Of a DNA stretch of 38,025 nt, positions 17,190-25,576 are shown piece after piece. The notes under the pieces were generated by a model. That model worked only from the letters and a program-made list of their open reading frames with translations, made no database searches and was not told where the DNA came from. The stretch lies in contig JAJFII010000041.1 in assembly GCA_021775095.1 (NCBI GenBank), positions 1 through 38,025 on the forward strand. The letters run 5' to 3'. The stretch's first letter is position 1. Every line of letters starts with the position of its first letter. The position numbers and the translations under genes were made by a program. This DNA comes from Rhodospirillales bacterium (GTDB lineage: Bacteria; Pseudomonadota; Alphaproteobacteria; Rhodospirillales; Casp-alpha2).

Positions 17190-17221
17190 TGCACGAAATG
17201 CCTGCTCGTTGCACGAAATGC
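17190..17221 (-). promoter_or_regulatory. Paired 12-bp direct repeats, candidate CoxC (LytTR) operator
   Basis: TGCACGAAATGC occurs at 17190-17201 and again at 17210-17221, exactly 20 bp apart (about two helical turns). On the coding strand each reads GCATTTCGTGCA. LytTR-domain regulators typically bind paired direct repeats about 21 bp apart upstream of a weak promoter. The pair ends about 50 bp before the TATAAT box. A poor third match (6 of 12) lies one period closer, at 17170-17181. The repeats are certain; the regulator assignment is inferred from the neighbouring gene. Confidence 0.6.
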
Positions 17222-17232
17222 GGATCGGAAAA

Positions 17233-18420
17233 CTAAAGCCCTAATGTCGCCTGGACATCGGATACCCGGCTGCGACTGACGGGGATTTCTTTTTCAATTC
17301 CTTTACCAACCAGACACAGCGCCTTGTCACCGTTTCGGCGAAATCCGGTGATGAAGTTTTTATTGACCAGATAACTTCGGTGGGTGCGAATGAAATCGGC
17401 GGAATTTAAACTCTTTTCCAACCGGGAAATGGACCACGGACAGAAAAATTCATGGTCGCCATTGGCAATACGGGTGTAATGCCCGTCAGCCCGCGCAAAA
17501 GCCAAAGTATCCGCCGACAGAAACCTGAGGGTTTTATCCCGTTCGTAGGGGATCCGGGTCGATAGCTCTGCAGTCGGGTCATGGATCAACAATGTTTTAT
17601 CAAAAGCCTTTGATAAATAAGCCGACGCATTGCGGTTTCGATTGCCCGTGCCGGCCTGTGCAGTCAATCGGTTTGCCGGCTCAGGATCCGTGCCACGCAC
17701 GTCAGGAGGTGTCGCGCCGCCGGGGACGGCCGTCAGCAAAAACCAGCCACAGGTTAAAAAGGTTGCGATGGCAACGATTAGGGCCAGGTTGGCTGAAGAA
17801 ATTGCCGGGTTGGAAACGACGAATAGGGAGCTGGCGGCACTGAAGGTTGTGAACAGCATGGCCGAATAATGAATTGCCGAAATTGCCAAACCTAAGACAA
17901 TTGACCCGCAAACCGTCGCCGAAAAGGACCGCTTTCGATAGGCCAGTTCCATGGCCAGAATACAGGTTACCATGGCGATACCCACTGCCAGCAAGACACC
18001 GCCAGTGCCGTAGGAAACGATACAATTTCCTGAAATGGCCGACATGCCCACATAGTGCATACTGACGATGCCCATGGCCGTAATAACCCCGGCAAGGGCG
18101 ATGCGCATCCGAGTTCGAATGCCAAAATGTAAGGACATCAGGGCCGAACCGGTCAAAAGAATAGCGATCAGGGCTGAACCGAGGGTTTGCAAAGGATCAT
18201 AGAAGATCGGGATGCCGATTTTGATTGATAACATGCCAACAAAATGCATCGACCATATACCGCCACCCAGAGCAAAGGCGGCTTGGGTAATGCGCACTTT
18301 TCGTTGCTGTGCGCTCAGCGCGGCGAGCCCGCTGGTCAATCGTAAGGATGTAAAAGAGCCCATAATTGCCACGCCGATGGATGCAACAACCAAATAGGGC
18401 ACATAAATAATCTCAAGCAT
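17233..18420 (-). CDS. coxC: CoxC, MHYT membrane sensor with C-terminal LytTR DNA-binding domain
   Basis: From the ATG at 18420 the product is 395 residues. The first ~235 residues form about seven membrane helices with three MHYT-type motifs: SMHFVGM (~57-63), SMHYVGM (~120-126) and AIHYSAM (~182-188). After a polar linker, residues ~295-395 form a LytTR DNA-binding domain (FARADGHYTRIANG, FIRTHRSYLVNKNFI). MHYT domains are proposed to bind a metal and sense O2, CO or NO. CoxC and CoxH of O. carboxidovorans share this architecture and the coxC-M-S-L position. I prefer this ATG because a purine-rich GGGAGGGAGG precedes it; a TTG 13 codons earlier is possible. It likely controls coxMSLDEFG; CO sensing is inferred. 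Confidence 0.88.
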   Translation of the reverse strand: MLEIIYVPYLVVASIGVAIMGSFTSLRLTSGLAALSAQQRKVRITQAAFALGGGIWSMHFVGMLSIKIGIPIFYDPLQTLGSALIAILLTGSALMSLHFGIRTRMRIALAGVITAMGIVSMHYVGMSAISGNCIVSYGTGGVLLAVGIAMVTCILAMELAYRKRSFSATVCGSIVLGLAISAIHYSAMLFTTFSAASSLFVVSNPAISSANLALIVAIATFLTCGWFLLTAVPGGATPPDVRGTDPEPANRLTAQAGTGNRNRNASAYLSKAFDKTLLIHDPTAELSTRIPYERDKTLRFLSADTLAFARADGHYTRIANGDHEFFCPWSISRLEKSLNSADFIRTHRSYLVNKNFITGFRRNGDKALCLVGKGIEKEIPVSRSRVSDVQATLGL

Positions 18421-18726
18421 CGGCGAAGGCACCTCCCTCCCGTTCAGCTTCTCAATCAAGCAATCCGCGTGATGTACACTTTGTATGGCCAGACCTTAAA
18501 TCATTTTGTTTGATATGTAACCCTCATCGGGCGCGCCCAGCCACTCCCTCGGTTAATCCCGCCTGAAGATGGCACAAGGGACCCAACTTCGTTTGACGTT
18601 GCCGAAAGGCTCACAAAAAGGGGGTGCGTGCAGGAACGGAAGAGGGGCGGAGACTTATCAATGCCCCGCCCCTGGTCAAATATTGCCGACTATTAACTGC
18701 AGGGTCGGCATTATTACGGCCAACAC
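18421..18726. other. Intergenic region with hairpins between coxC and the 178-aa gene
   Basis: This region lies upstream of coxC and downstream of the minus-strand gene ending at 18727. It contains a perfect palindrome GGGCGCGCCC (18529-18538). A stem TGCCGAC/GTCGGCA (18684-18710) lies 17 bp after that gene's stop, and an 8-bp stem AGGGGCGG/CCGCCCCT lies at 18643-18673. Either stem could end the upstream transcript, although neither is followed by a clean T run. No clear promoter consensus for coxC was found. Confidence 0.4.
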
Positions 18727-19263
18727 CTACTGGTTTACGGACGGTGTTGCTGACAGTTTCCGGAAATCATCCAGTGTTATTGCCACTTGGGATTCAAATA
18801 CGCCGTAATTACCCTGGGATAACATCATGGCTTTTAAATAGGTGTTCTCATCCGCTGTGGATTTGTCGGCCAACGACAAATTGGCATTAAGACGTGCGTC
18901 GATTTCAACGGCGATCAAACCTTCGATTATCTGCTGATCCAACAATGATGCCTGATCCAGGGATTCTTGTGTTAGACCCACGTGACTAAGGAGTTTTTGC
19001 CGTATTTCATCAACAATTTTTTTCTGAAGTTCTTCCGCGTAGGCACGAGTACCATGGGTGCGGATAAAATTGATGTCGTCGGCCGTCATGGATGCAATTC
19101 GCGTCGATGGATCGGTTGTATCCGGATCGGCGTGGATGGCCGGGGCCGGGGTTACTGATACCCGGGTGTCGAAGGATCTCCCCGAGGTCGCGGCAACCGA
19201 TTTTTCGGCAGACTGCTGATAGGAGGGGTTCGGTTCGATTTCGCTCATCTCAAATTGTTTCAT
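18727..19263 (-). CDS. Hypothetical protein, 178 aa
   Basis: I do not recognise this protein. It has no signal peptide or membrane helix. Residues 1-~60 are polar and Pro/Thr/Ser-rich, so probably disordered. Residues ~60-178 look helical (TADDINFIRTHGTRAYAEEL, KKIVDEIRQKLLSHVG, LLDQQIIEGLIAVEIDARL). AAAGG lies a few bases before the ATG at 19263, and codon usage resembles its neighbours, so it is probably a real gene. It is divergent from the large ankyrin protein, sharing a ~283-bp promoter region, and lies upstream of coxC on the same strand. Neither neighbour defines its job. Confidence 0.7.
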   Translation of the reverse strand: MKQFEMSEIEPNPSYQQSAEKSVAATSGRSFDTRVSVTPAPAIHADPDTTDPSTRIASMTADDINFIRTHGTRAYAEELQKKIVDEIRQKLLSHVGLTQESLDQASLLDQQIIEGLIAVEIDARLNANLSLADKSTADENTYLKAMMLSQGNYGVFESQVAITLDDFRKLSATPSVNQ

Positions 19264-19375
19264 AATTTATGGGCCTTTGGTTTTATTGACAGGTCCCACA
19301 ATCGAGCAATATTGATGCCAGTTTAGGCCATTGACAGAAATTATTTCTTTTCTGATCCAAATACACCGTTAAAAC

Positions 19376-19446
19376 CGACGTCGTTTATGCAGATTGCAAA
19401 GCTCATCATTTCCCCCATCGCCGATTGACGGGTATCGGCGACGTCG
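19376..19446. promoter_or_regulatory. Repeated CGACGTCG palindromes and dyad in divergent promoter region
   Basis: The 8-bp palindrome CGACGTCG occurs at 19376-19383 and at 19439-19446. Between them CGCCGAT (19419-19425) and ATCGGCG (19434-19440) form a 7-bp inverted repeat. They lie between the divergent 178-aa and ankyrin genes, so they could be binding sites for a shared regulator. No regulator is identified, and short palindromes occur by chance. Confidence 0.3.
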
Positions 19447-19546
19447 ATATCCGGACGTTTTCAGTGCGTTTTTGGTGATAGAGGTTTTGCTTAAGTCGGT
19501 AAGGCTTGGTACCTTATTGGGCGCTTTACTGGCTGGAGACCTGGTT

Positions 19547-22500
19547 ATGCGGCCACTGCGTGTCGTTTTACGTATCATAATTGCTGGCGTCTTTTGCCTG
19601 TCCCTTAGTCATGCCCTGAATGCAGCAACGATCGACGAGACCACACGAAAATTGTTCGATGCGGTTTGGCAAAACAATTTACCGGAGGTCCAGGCAGCAA
19701 TTGGCGAAGGGGCCGATCCATCCGCCCACAATGAAAATGGTCTGTCTGCGGTAGATATCGCCGTTGATAAAGGATATTTTGAAATTGCCCACTATATCTT
19801 GGCGGCCCAGCAACGACCCGCTGCGGGCCGTCCCGCCGGTGGGCAGGTTCTGGACGTCGAGCCGCAAAATCTAGCATCCGCACCGATTGCCCGAGTGCAG
19901 GCGCTTGGGCTCGACCAACAACCGGTTGGCAACACCATCGCAGGTCAAAGTCCGCTGATTAAACCGAAGCCGAGAACCAAATTATTTAACGAATTGCGGG
20001 ATGAAAAACCTGAGCCTATTATTCTCCTGCCAGAAGTTAACACCAGCGAGCAACAACCACTTTCATCTGCGATACCTGATCGGCAGGCTTCGGTAATACA
20101 AAACCCGGTGCTTGATCGGAATTCGAACGCCATTGGCGAATTGCGGGATGAAAAACCGCAACCCGTTGTCAGGCCGCCTGAAGTTTCAATCCCTGAGTCG
20201 CGGCAAATGCCATCCGCGAAACCGGATCGGCAGCAGTCGGAAGTGGCCATTTCACAGGAACAGATAATTCAAGACCAGGCAAGAAAAACCGATGGGGACA
20301 ATGAGGCACCGGATTCGTTTTTCGATAATTTGACGGGTTTTTTCACTGGTTTTCAAAGTCAGGATAATCGGCCACTGGAACCCGTTGTAAAACAACAATC
20401 GCGCGTAATATCCGAAACGGACCCTGTAAATCCGCCAGTCAGCGAACCAATCGCGTCGCTCGAAGTCCTGGAGCCGCCAGCCCCCGTCAGACCAGCACCA
20501 AGTGATGCGGCAGAAATCCCATCGCCAATTACGCCGCGAACCGAAGATGTCCTAATCAGCGACGGCGGCGAAAATTTTTTAAAGGGACCAGCGGATCAAC
20601 AAAAAAAACCGACGACGCCTGGTTTTTTTGAACGCTTGGAGAACCTGATTACGCCAAGCGAACAGGTAAAAAATGCAACAAGGTCTTCGTCGTTGGACGA
20701 ATTGGAAATATTTGACCCCAATGTCCGGGAGGAACTTCAAGCCAGCAACGACAATAGGGGGTCTGGCGGAATTTCAAAACGCCGACCGAGCGCCGCGGTG
20801 ACCGCGGAGACCCCTGTCGGTGCTGCCTCAATTTCCGCCGATGTTACGTCCGCCCCTTCATCAAATGATAACTCGGAGACTTCGCCGGACATTACCCGGT
20901 CTCCTTCGCCGGGTGTTGCTTCCCAGGAACAGGTAATTGAAACACGGGTATCCAAAACCGATGAGGACCATAAATCGGCGGCTTCATTTTTTGATAATTT
21001 GACGGGTTTTTTCTCTCGTTTCCGAAGCCAGGAGAATCGGCCACTGGAACCCGTTGTAAAACAACAAACGCGCCTAATACCCGAACCGGACCCCGTGAAT
21101 CCGCCTGTCAGCGAACCAAACGCGTCGCTCGAAGTCGTGGAGCCGCCGGCCCCCGTCAGACCAGCGCCAACAGATGCGGCCGAAGTCCCATCGCCATTTA
21201 CGCCGCGAACCGAAGACGTCGAAACCAGCGACAGCGGCGATAAAATTCTTACGGGACCAGCGGATCAACAAAAAAAACCGACGACGCCTGGTTTTTTTGA
21301 ACGCTTAGGGAACCTGATTTCACCAAGCGAACAGGCAAAAAATGCAACAGGGTCTTCATCGTTGGACGAATTGGAAATATTTGACCCCAATGTCAGGGAG
21401 GAAACTCATGCCAGCAATGACTATAGGGGATCTGGCGAAATTTCAAAACGCCGACCGGGCGCTGCGGTGATCGTGGATACCCCTGCCGGCGCTGCTGCCT
21501 CAATTTCCGCCGATGTTACGTCAGCCCCTTCATCACATGATTACTCGGAGACTTCGCCAGAGGTTACCTCGTCTCCTTCGCCAGGTGTCGCTTCCGAGAC
21601 TTCCTTGGACGTTGCGTCAGAAACTTCTTCAGTTGTTTCATCTCTCCGTTCGCCTGCGCCATCTTCCGACACCTTGGCGGATATAGATTCCGAGACGTCC
21701 TCAGCCGCACTTTCCGACACCTCGACGGACAACGACTTCGAAACATCATCGGCGGCACCATCCAACGCCACGGCGGACATTGATACCAGGTTATCTTCGG
21801 CAGCGCGTTCCGACACTTTGGTGATTAGCGACCCAGACACTTCGCCGGATGTTGTCTTCGACAGAATTCCAAAACCCCCATCCACAGGAGCATCCGGCAT
21901 CCCTGTCGCCAATCCGAGAAGCGGCCAGTTTGCAGGCTCACGGCCGGCCCCGAAACGAGCCAAAGTCAATGGGCCTGAACGGGGGTTTAATCCCTTTGCC
22001 AAGTTGACGGACCTGATTTTGGAGCTTCTTCCCGATAACAAAGAAGTGGTTACGAAGAACTCGGCAACGCCAGCGATTGTACCGCAACGGGCAACCAGTG
22101 AACCGACACTTGTTGCTCCTAGAAAGGCGGCTGCGGACCGGGCCACGCGAGAGTATGAAATCGCAGATTTAACAAATTCTGGTGATCCCTATAAAGTCGA
22201 TCCTCCCCCTGCCAGCACCGCATCAACCAAACAGGAAATGGCAAATATTGACCCCGTCGGCGACCCACCGGCACTACCCGGCTCCCAAGACCCGGTTGAG
22301 ACACAGCCCCCGTCGCCGCGACCCGACGTGCAATTGTTGTTGGAAAAAGATCTGGTTTTTGGTGATCGGGGATATGTCAACGTTCCCCTTGAAGCCGCCG
22401 CCGTGCCGGCAGAGAACTGTGTCATCAAACGGGCATGGGACAGCCATTTTTGTATCCAGGAATTTCAATGGCCTGCTGAAATACAAGAGGCCTTTGGTAC

Positions 22501-22927
22501 CCATGTCTTTTTCAGCGGCGGTGGGCAAACCATCGTCCATTATGTTGGCGGGTACGCCCGCCAGTACCACGGTTTATTTCCGACCAGGTCCTATGACAGT
22601 ATAAGCGCTTTTTTGACGTCAAAATACGGACCGCCGACGGCAACACCGGAAATCTGGACGGCGTTTTTGGCAGAACCAAAACGCCTCAATCGTACCCGTC
22701 AATGGATCGCGACGGCAGCCGGCGGCGGTGCCGATATCATCCTCGAAGTGCGCGAGATTGACGATTTAAGATGGTCGTCTCCACCTGATAAGGCAAACGG
22801 TGTAATCCGCATGTATCGTCGGGATGAACCCACTATATTCCGCTTGTTGACAACGGCTGACCTGTTGCTTCTGCAAGTGCGAAAGGGGAGCCATCCGGGG
22901 CTGCCGTCGCTCACCGAATCGCAATAG
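19547..22927 (+). CDS. Large exported ankyrin-repeat protein with internal duplication
   Basis: The start at 19547 is chosen because it opens with a signal peptide (MRPLRVVLRIIIAGVFCLSL, predicted cleavage after SHALNA) and has GGAG nine bases upstream; the frame itself opens earlier. The product has 1,126 residues. After the signal come about two ankyrin repeats (LFDAVWQNNLPEVQAAIGEG, NGLSAVDIAVDKGYFEIAHY). A long Pro/Ser/Glu-rich low-complexity region follows, with a 46-residue repeat pair, a 223-residue tandem duplication and a Ser/Thr/Asp-rich run. The C-terminal ~190 residues (from EKDLVFGDRGY) form a compact, cysteine-containing domain I do not recognise (CVIKRAWDSHFCIQEFQWP). A periplasmic or surface location is inferred. 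A DxD glycosyltransferase-like gene follows 35 bp later and may be co-transcribed. Confidence 0.85.
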   Translation: MRPLRVVLRIIIAGVFCLSLSHALNAATIDETTRKLFDAVWQNNLPEVQAAIGEGADPSAHNENGLSAVDIAVDKGYFEIAHYILAAQQRPAAGRPAGGQVLDVEPQNLASAPIARVQALGLDQQPVGNTIAGQSPLIKPKPRTKLFNELRDEKPEPIILLPEVNTSEQQPLSSAIPDRQASVIQNPVLDRNSNAIGELRDEKPQPVVRPPEVSIPESRQMPSAKPDRQQSEVAISQEQIIQDQARKTDGDNEAPDSFFDNLTGFFTGFQSQDNRPLEPVVKQQSRVISETDPVNPPVSEPIASLEVLEPPAPVRPAPSDAAEIPSPITPRTEDVLISDGGENFLKGPADQQKKPTTPGFFERLENLITPSEQVKNATRSSSLDELEIFDPNVREELQASNDNRGSGGISKRRPSAAVTAETPVGAASISADVTSAPSSNDNSETSPDITRSPSPGVASQEQVIETRVSKTDEDHKSAASFFDNLTGFFSRFRSQENRPLEPVVKQQTRLIPEPDPVNPPVSEPNASLEVVEPPAPVRPAPTDAAEVPSPFTPRTEDVETSDSGDKILTGPADQQKKPTTPGFFERLGNLISPSEQAKNATGSSSLDELEIFDPNVREETHASNDYRGSGEISKRRPGAAVIVDTPAGAAASISADVTSAPSSHDYSETSPEVTSSPSPGVASETSLDVASETSSVVSSLRSPAPSSDTLADIDSETSSAALSDTSTDNDFETSSAAPSNATADIDTRLSSAARSDTLVISDPDTSPDVVFDRIPKPPSTGASGIPVANPRSGQFAGSRPAPKRAKVNGPERGFNPFAKLTDLILELLPDNKEVVTKNSATPAIVPQRATSEPTLVAPRKAAADRATREYEIADLTNSGDPYKVDPPPASTASTKQEMANIDPVGDPPALPGSQDPVETQPPSPRPDVQLLLEKDLVFGDRGYVNVPLEAAAVPAENCVIKRAWDSHFCIQEFQWPAEIQEAFGTHVFFSGGGQTIVHYVGGYARQYHGLFPTRSYDSISAFLTSKYGPPTATPEIWTAFLAEPKRLNRTRQWIATAAGGGADIILEVREIDDLRWSSPPDKANGVIRMYRRDEPTIFRLLTTADLLLLQVRKGSHPGLPSLTESQ
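20252..21592 (+). repeat. Tandem 669/672-bp duplication inside the ankyrin gene
   Basis: Copy 1 (20252-20920) and copy 2 (20921-21592) align in frame over 223 codons, with one extra alanine codon in copy 2. Shared blocks include SFFDNLTGFF, RPLEPVVKQQ, PADQQKKPTTPGFFERL and SSLDELEIFDPNVREE. Identity is high but not perfect, so the duplication is fairly old or under diversifying change. Confidence 0.9.
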
Positions 22928-22962
22928 GGTTGTATAGACGCTGGACCTGAAGAAATCCCCCG

Positions 22963-23730
22963 ATGAAAACCATTGTCTACCAATCCTACCGTACCAGCGA
23001 GGTTGAAGACTGGATCACTACAGCGATGGCAAGCGTCGAGGAGTGGAGTGAAAAGGCCGGTTTTACCTACACAAAATATGGCGATGAAATTTTTGATCGG
23101 GTACCTGGATGGTACCAGGAGAAAGCCGGTCCCTATCGACAGATATCTACCGATCTCGGGCGTTTGGTACTGGCACGGGAACTCTTGAACGCCGGCTATC
23201 AACGGGTCATATGGCTGGATGCGGATGTCCTGGTATTTGATCCGGCACGATTTTTTATCACCATCACCAGTGGTAGCGCCTTTGGCCGAGAAATCTGGGT
23301 TCAGAAATCTGTCGACGGGCAACTGAAAGCCTATAAAAACGTCCACAACGCTTTTTCATGTTTTTGCGCGAATTCGTCGTTTCTGGATTTTTATATTGAT
23401 GCCTGCCAACGCATTGTCGGTCGTACCAATGGAAATGTCCCTCCGCAAATCGTTGGTACAAAATTATTAACGGCACTGCACAACATGATTGGATTTCAAC
23501 TGGTCGACGGGGTGGGTATGGCGAGTCCGCTGATTGTTCAGGATATTTTGAATAATACCTCCAAGGCCATTGAACTTCTATGCGAAACATCTGCAGGACC
23601 CCTGTGCGCGGTAAATTTGTGCGCTTCTATCGTCGGCAAACCGTCGGGCGGAATCACCATTGACCCGATGATGATTCAAACCATTAGCCAAAAACTTGTA
23701 AGCTCACGGGGTGCCTGTTTGAGGTTTTAA
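22963..23730 (+). CDS. Putative GT-A-fold glycosyltransferase with DxD motif
   Basis: The 255-residue soluble protein begins with a strand (KTIVYQSYR) like the nucleotide-sugar binding start of GT-A glycosyltransferases. It contains the metal-binding motif VIWLDADVLVFDP with Asp86 and Asp88. A glycine/lysine-poor acceptor half includes FSCFCANSSFLDFYIDACQR. No N-terminal signal or membrane segment is apparent. The donor sugar and acceptor are unknown. It lies 35 bp downstream of the exported ankyrin protein on the same strand with no evident terminator between them. Co-expression is likely, and modification of that Ser/Thr-rich neighbour is possible but speculative. The family assignment rests mainly on the DxD region and size. 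Confidence 0.65.
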   Translation: MKTIVYQSYRTSEVEDWITTAMASVEEWSEKAGFTYTKYGDEIFDRVPGWYQEKAGPYRQISTDLGRLVLARELLNAGYQRVIWLDADVLVFDPARFFITITSGSAFGREIWVQKSVDGQLKAYKNVHNAFSCFCANSSFLDFYIDACQRIVGRTNGNVPPQIVGTKLLTALHNMIGFQLVDGVGMASPLIVQDILNNTSKAIELLCETSAGPLCAVNLCASIVGKPSGGITIDPMMIQTISQKLVSSRGACLRF

Positions 23731-23883
23731 GACGCGCCAAATATCTGTAAGTGGAAAATTTGTCAAATTATTGCATTTTTAGTGGGCAAACCTAAGACAA
23801 GCGATTAAAAACAGTGCAAATGTGAAAATAGTGTTGGTGTTCGACGGTACACAACCACACTTTCTGAGACAGGGGGATACACG

Positions 23884-25182
23884 GTGAGACTCAATAAGCT
23901 AGGTGATATGGGGTGGGTTGCGATTTTTTTGATCGTGATGCAATCGGGTTCGGCCAGTGCCGCTGAAGCTTCTTTAAATGAGGCAAATACGGCCTGGATA
24001 TTAACCTCAACGGCGCTGGTTTTATTTATGACCTTGCCCGGTCTGGCGCTTTTTTACGGCGGGTTGGTGCAGTCCAAAAATGTCCTGTCAGTGATGATGC
24101 ATTGTTTTGCCATTGCCTGCCTGGTGTCGCTCCTGTGGTTATTTGGCGTTTACAGTCTGGCCTTTGACGAAGGCAATGCCCTTGTCGGCGGATTGGGGAA
24201 AGCCATGATGTCAGGAATTGGCTGGGATACGCTCAGTGATGACATTCCGGAAAGTGTCTTTTTCATGTTTCAAATGACTTTCGCTATTATAACGCCAGCG
24301 CTCATTGTCGGTGCCTATGTGGAACGCATTAAGTTTTCCGCAGTCCTTATGTTTTCCGGTCTGTGGCTGATTTTTGTTTATGCCCCCGTATGTCATTGGG
24401 TTTGGGGCGGTGGCTGGTTAGCCGAGATGGGCGTTATGGATTTTGCCGGCGGACTTGTGGTGCACGCAACGGCGGGAACTGCAGCTCTTATCGCCGTTAA
24501 AATGCTTGGAAATCGCACGGGTTTTCCGACCCATTTACGGCCTCCCCATAATCCCGGAATGACCATGATCGGCGCTGCCATGCTGTGGGTTGGCTGGTTC
24601 GGTTTTAACGCCGGATCGGCCTTGGCGGCGGACGGCAACGCCGGTATGGCGATGGCGGTGACGCACATATCGGCGGCAACGGCTTCCATGGTTTGGGTGG
24701 TTATCGAATGGGTAAAATTTGGTAAACCGAGCCTGGTCGGGATTGTAACGGGAATGGTTGCTGGCCTTGCGACAATTACACCGGCTTCCGGTTTTGTCGG
24801 TCCGGTCGGCGGCCTGTGTATTGGCCTGGCTGGAGGGGTCATTTGTTACTACGCGGTAAATTTGGTAAAGAAGACGCTCAATATTGACGATTCTCTCGAT
24901 GTTTTTGCAGTTCATGGTGTGGGTGGTATCACCGGGACTGTTCTGGCCGCAATCTTTGCCGCAACTTCTTTCGGCGGTGTCGGTCTTGCTGAGGGTGTAA
25001 CCACGGGGGAGCAACTGGGGGTTCAGGTCGTCGGCGTTGTCGCGACTGTCGCGTGGACGGCGGTGTTCACCTGGCTCATACTGAAAATCACAAAAGCGGT
25101 TTGTGGACTTCGGGTTACGGAAGACGAGATTACCGAAGGCCTGGATTTGGCTGGTCACGGCGAGCGCGGGTATAGCCTGTAG
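23884..25182 (+). CDS. amtB: AmtB-family ammonium transporter
   Basis: The 432-residue Amt/Mep/Rh-family channel has a cleavable-looking N-terminal segment (MGWVAIFLIVMQSGSASA) and eleven predicted helices. It carries the twin pore histidines at His194 (GGLVVHATAG) and His344 (DVFAVHGVGG), and the signature DFAGG...H. Translation starts at GTG (23884), preceded by AGGGGGA. It conducts ammonium across the inner membrane. The P-II gene 33 bp downstream encodes its cytosolic plug and nitrogen sensor. I searched the ~150 bp upstream for a sigma-54 (GG-N10-GC) promoter and saw none, although nitrogen control is usual for this pair. Identification is firm. Confidence 0.95.
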   Translation: MRLNKLGDMGWVAIFLIVMQSGSASAAEASLNEANTAWILTSTALVLFMTLPGLALFYGGLVQSKNVLSVMMHCFAIACLVSLLWLFGVYSLAFDEGNALVGGLGKAMMSGIGWDTLSDDIPESVFFMFQMTFAIITPALIVGAYVERIKFSAVLMFSGLWLIFVYAPVCHWVWGGGWLAEMGVMDFAGGLVVHATAGTAALIAVKMLGNRTGFPTHLRPPHNPGMTMIGAAMLWVGWFGFNAGSALAADGNAGMAMAVTHISAATASMVWVVIEWVKFGKPSLVGIVTGMVAGLATITPASGFVGPVGGLCIGLAGGVICYYAVNLVKKTLNIDDSLDVFAVHGVGGITGTVLAAIFAATSFGGVGLAEGVTTGEQLGVQVVGVVATVAWTAVFTWLILKITKAVCGLRVTEDEITEGLDLAGHGERGYSL

Positions 25183-25554
<372 letters not shown>

Positions 25555-25576
25555 GTGAGCTTAAATTTCCCTTATT

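Noticed and set aside
19394-19546. Longer N-terminus for the ankyrin protein
   Set aside because: It would bury the signal peptide behind 51 residues, whereas the ATG at 19547 has GGAG and begins exactly at the signal peptide.
23731-23883. NtrC/sigma-54 promoter upstream of amtB
   Set aside because: No GG-N10-GC pair with the usual context was found by eye.
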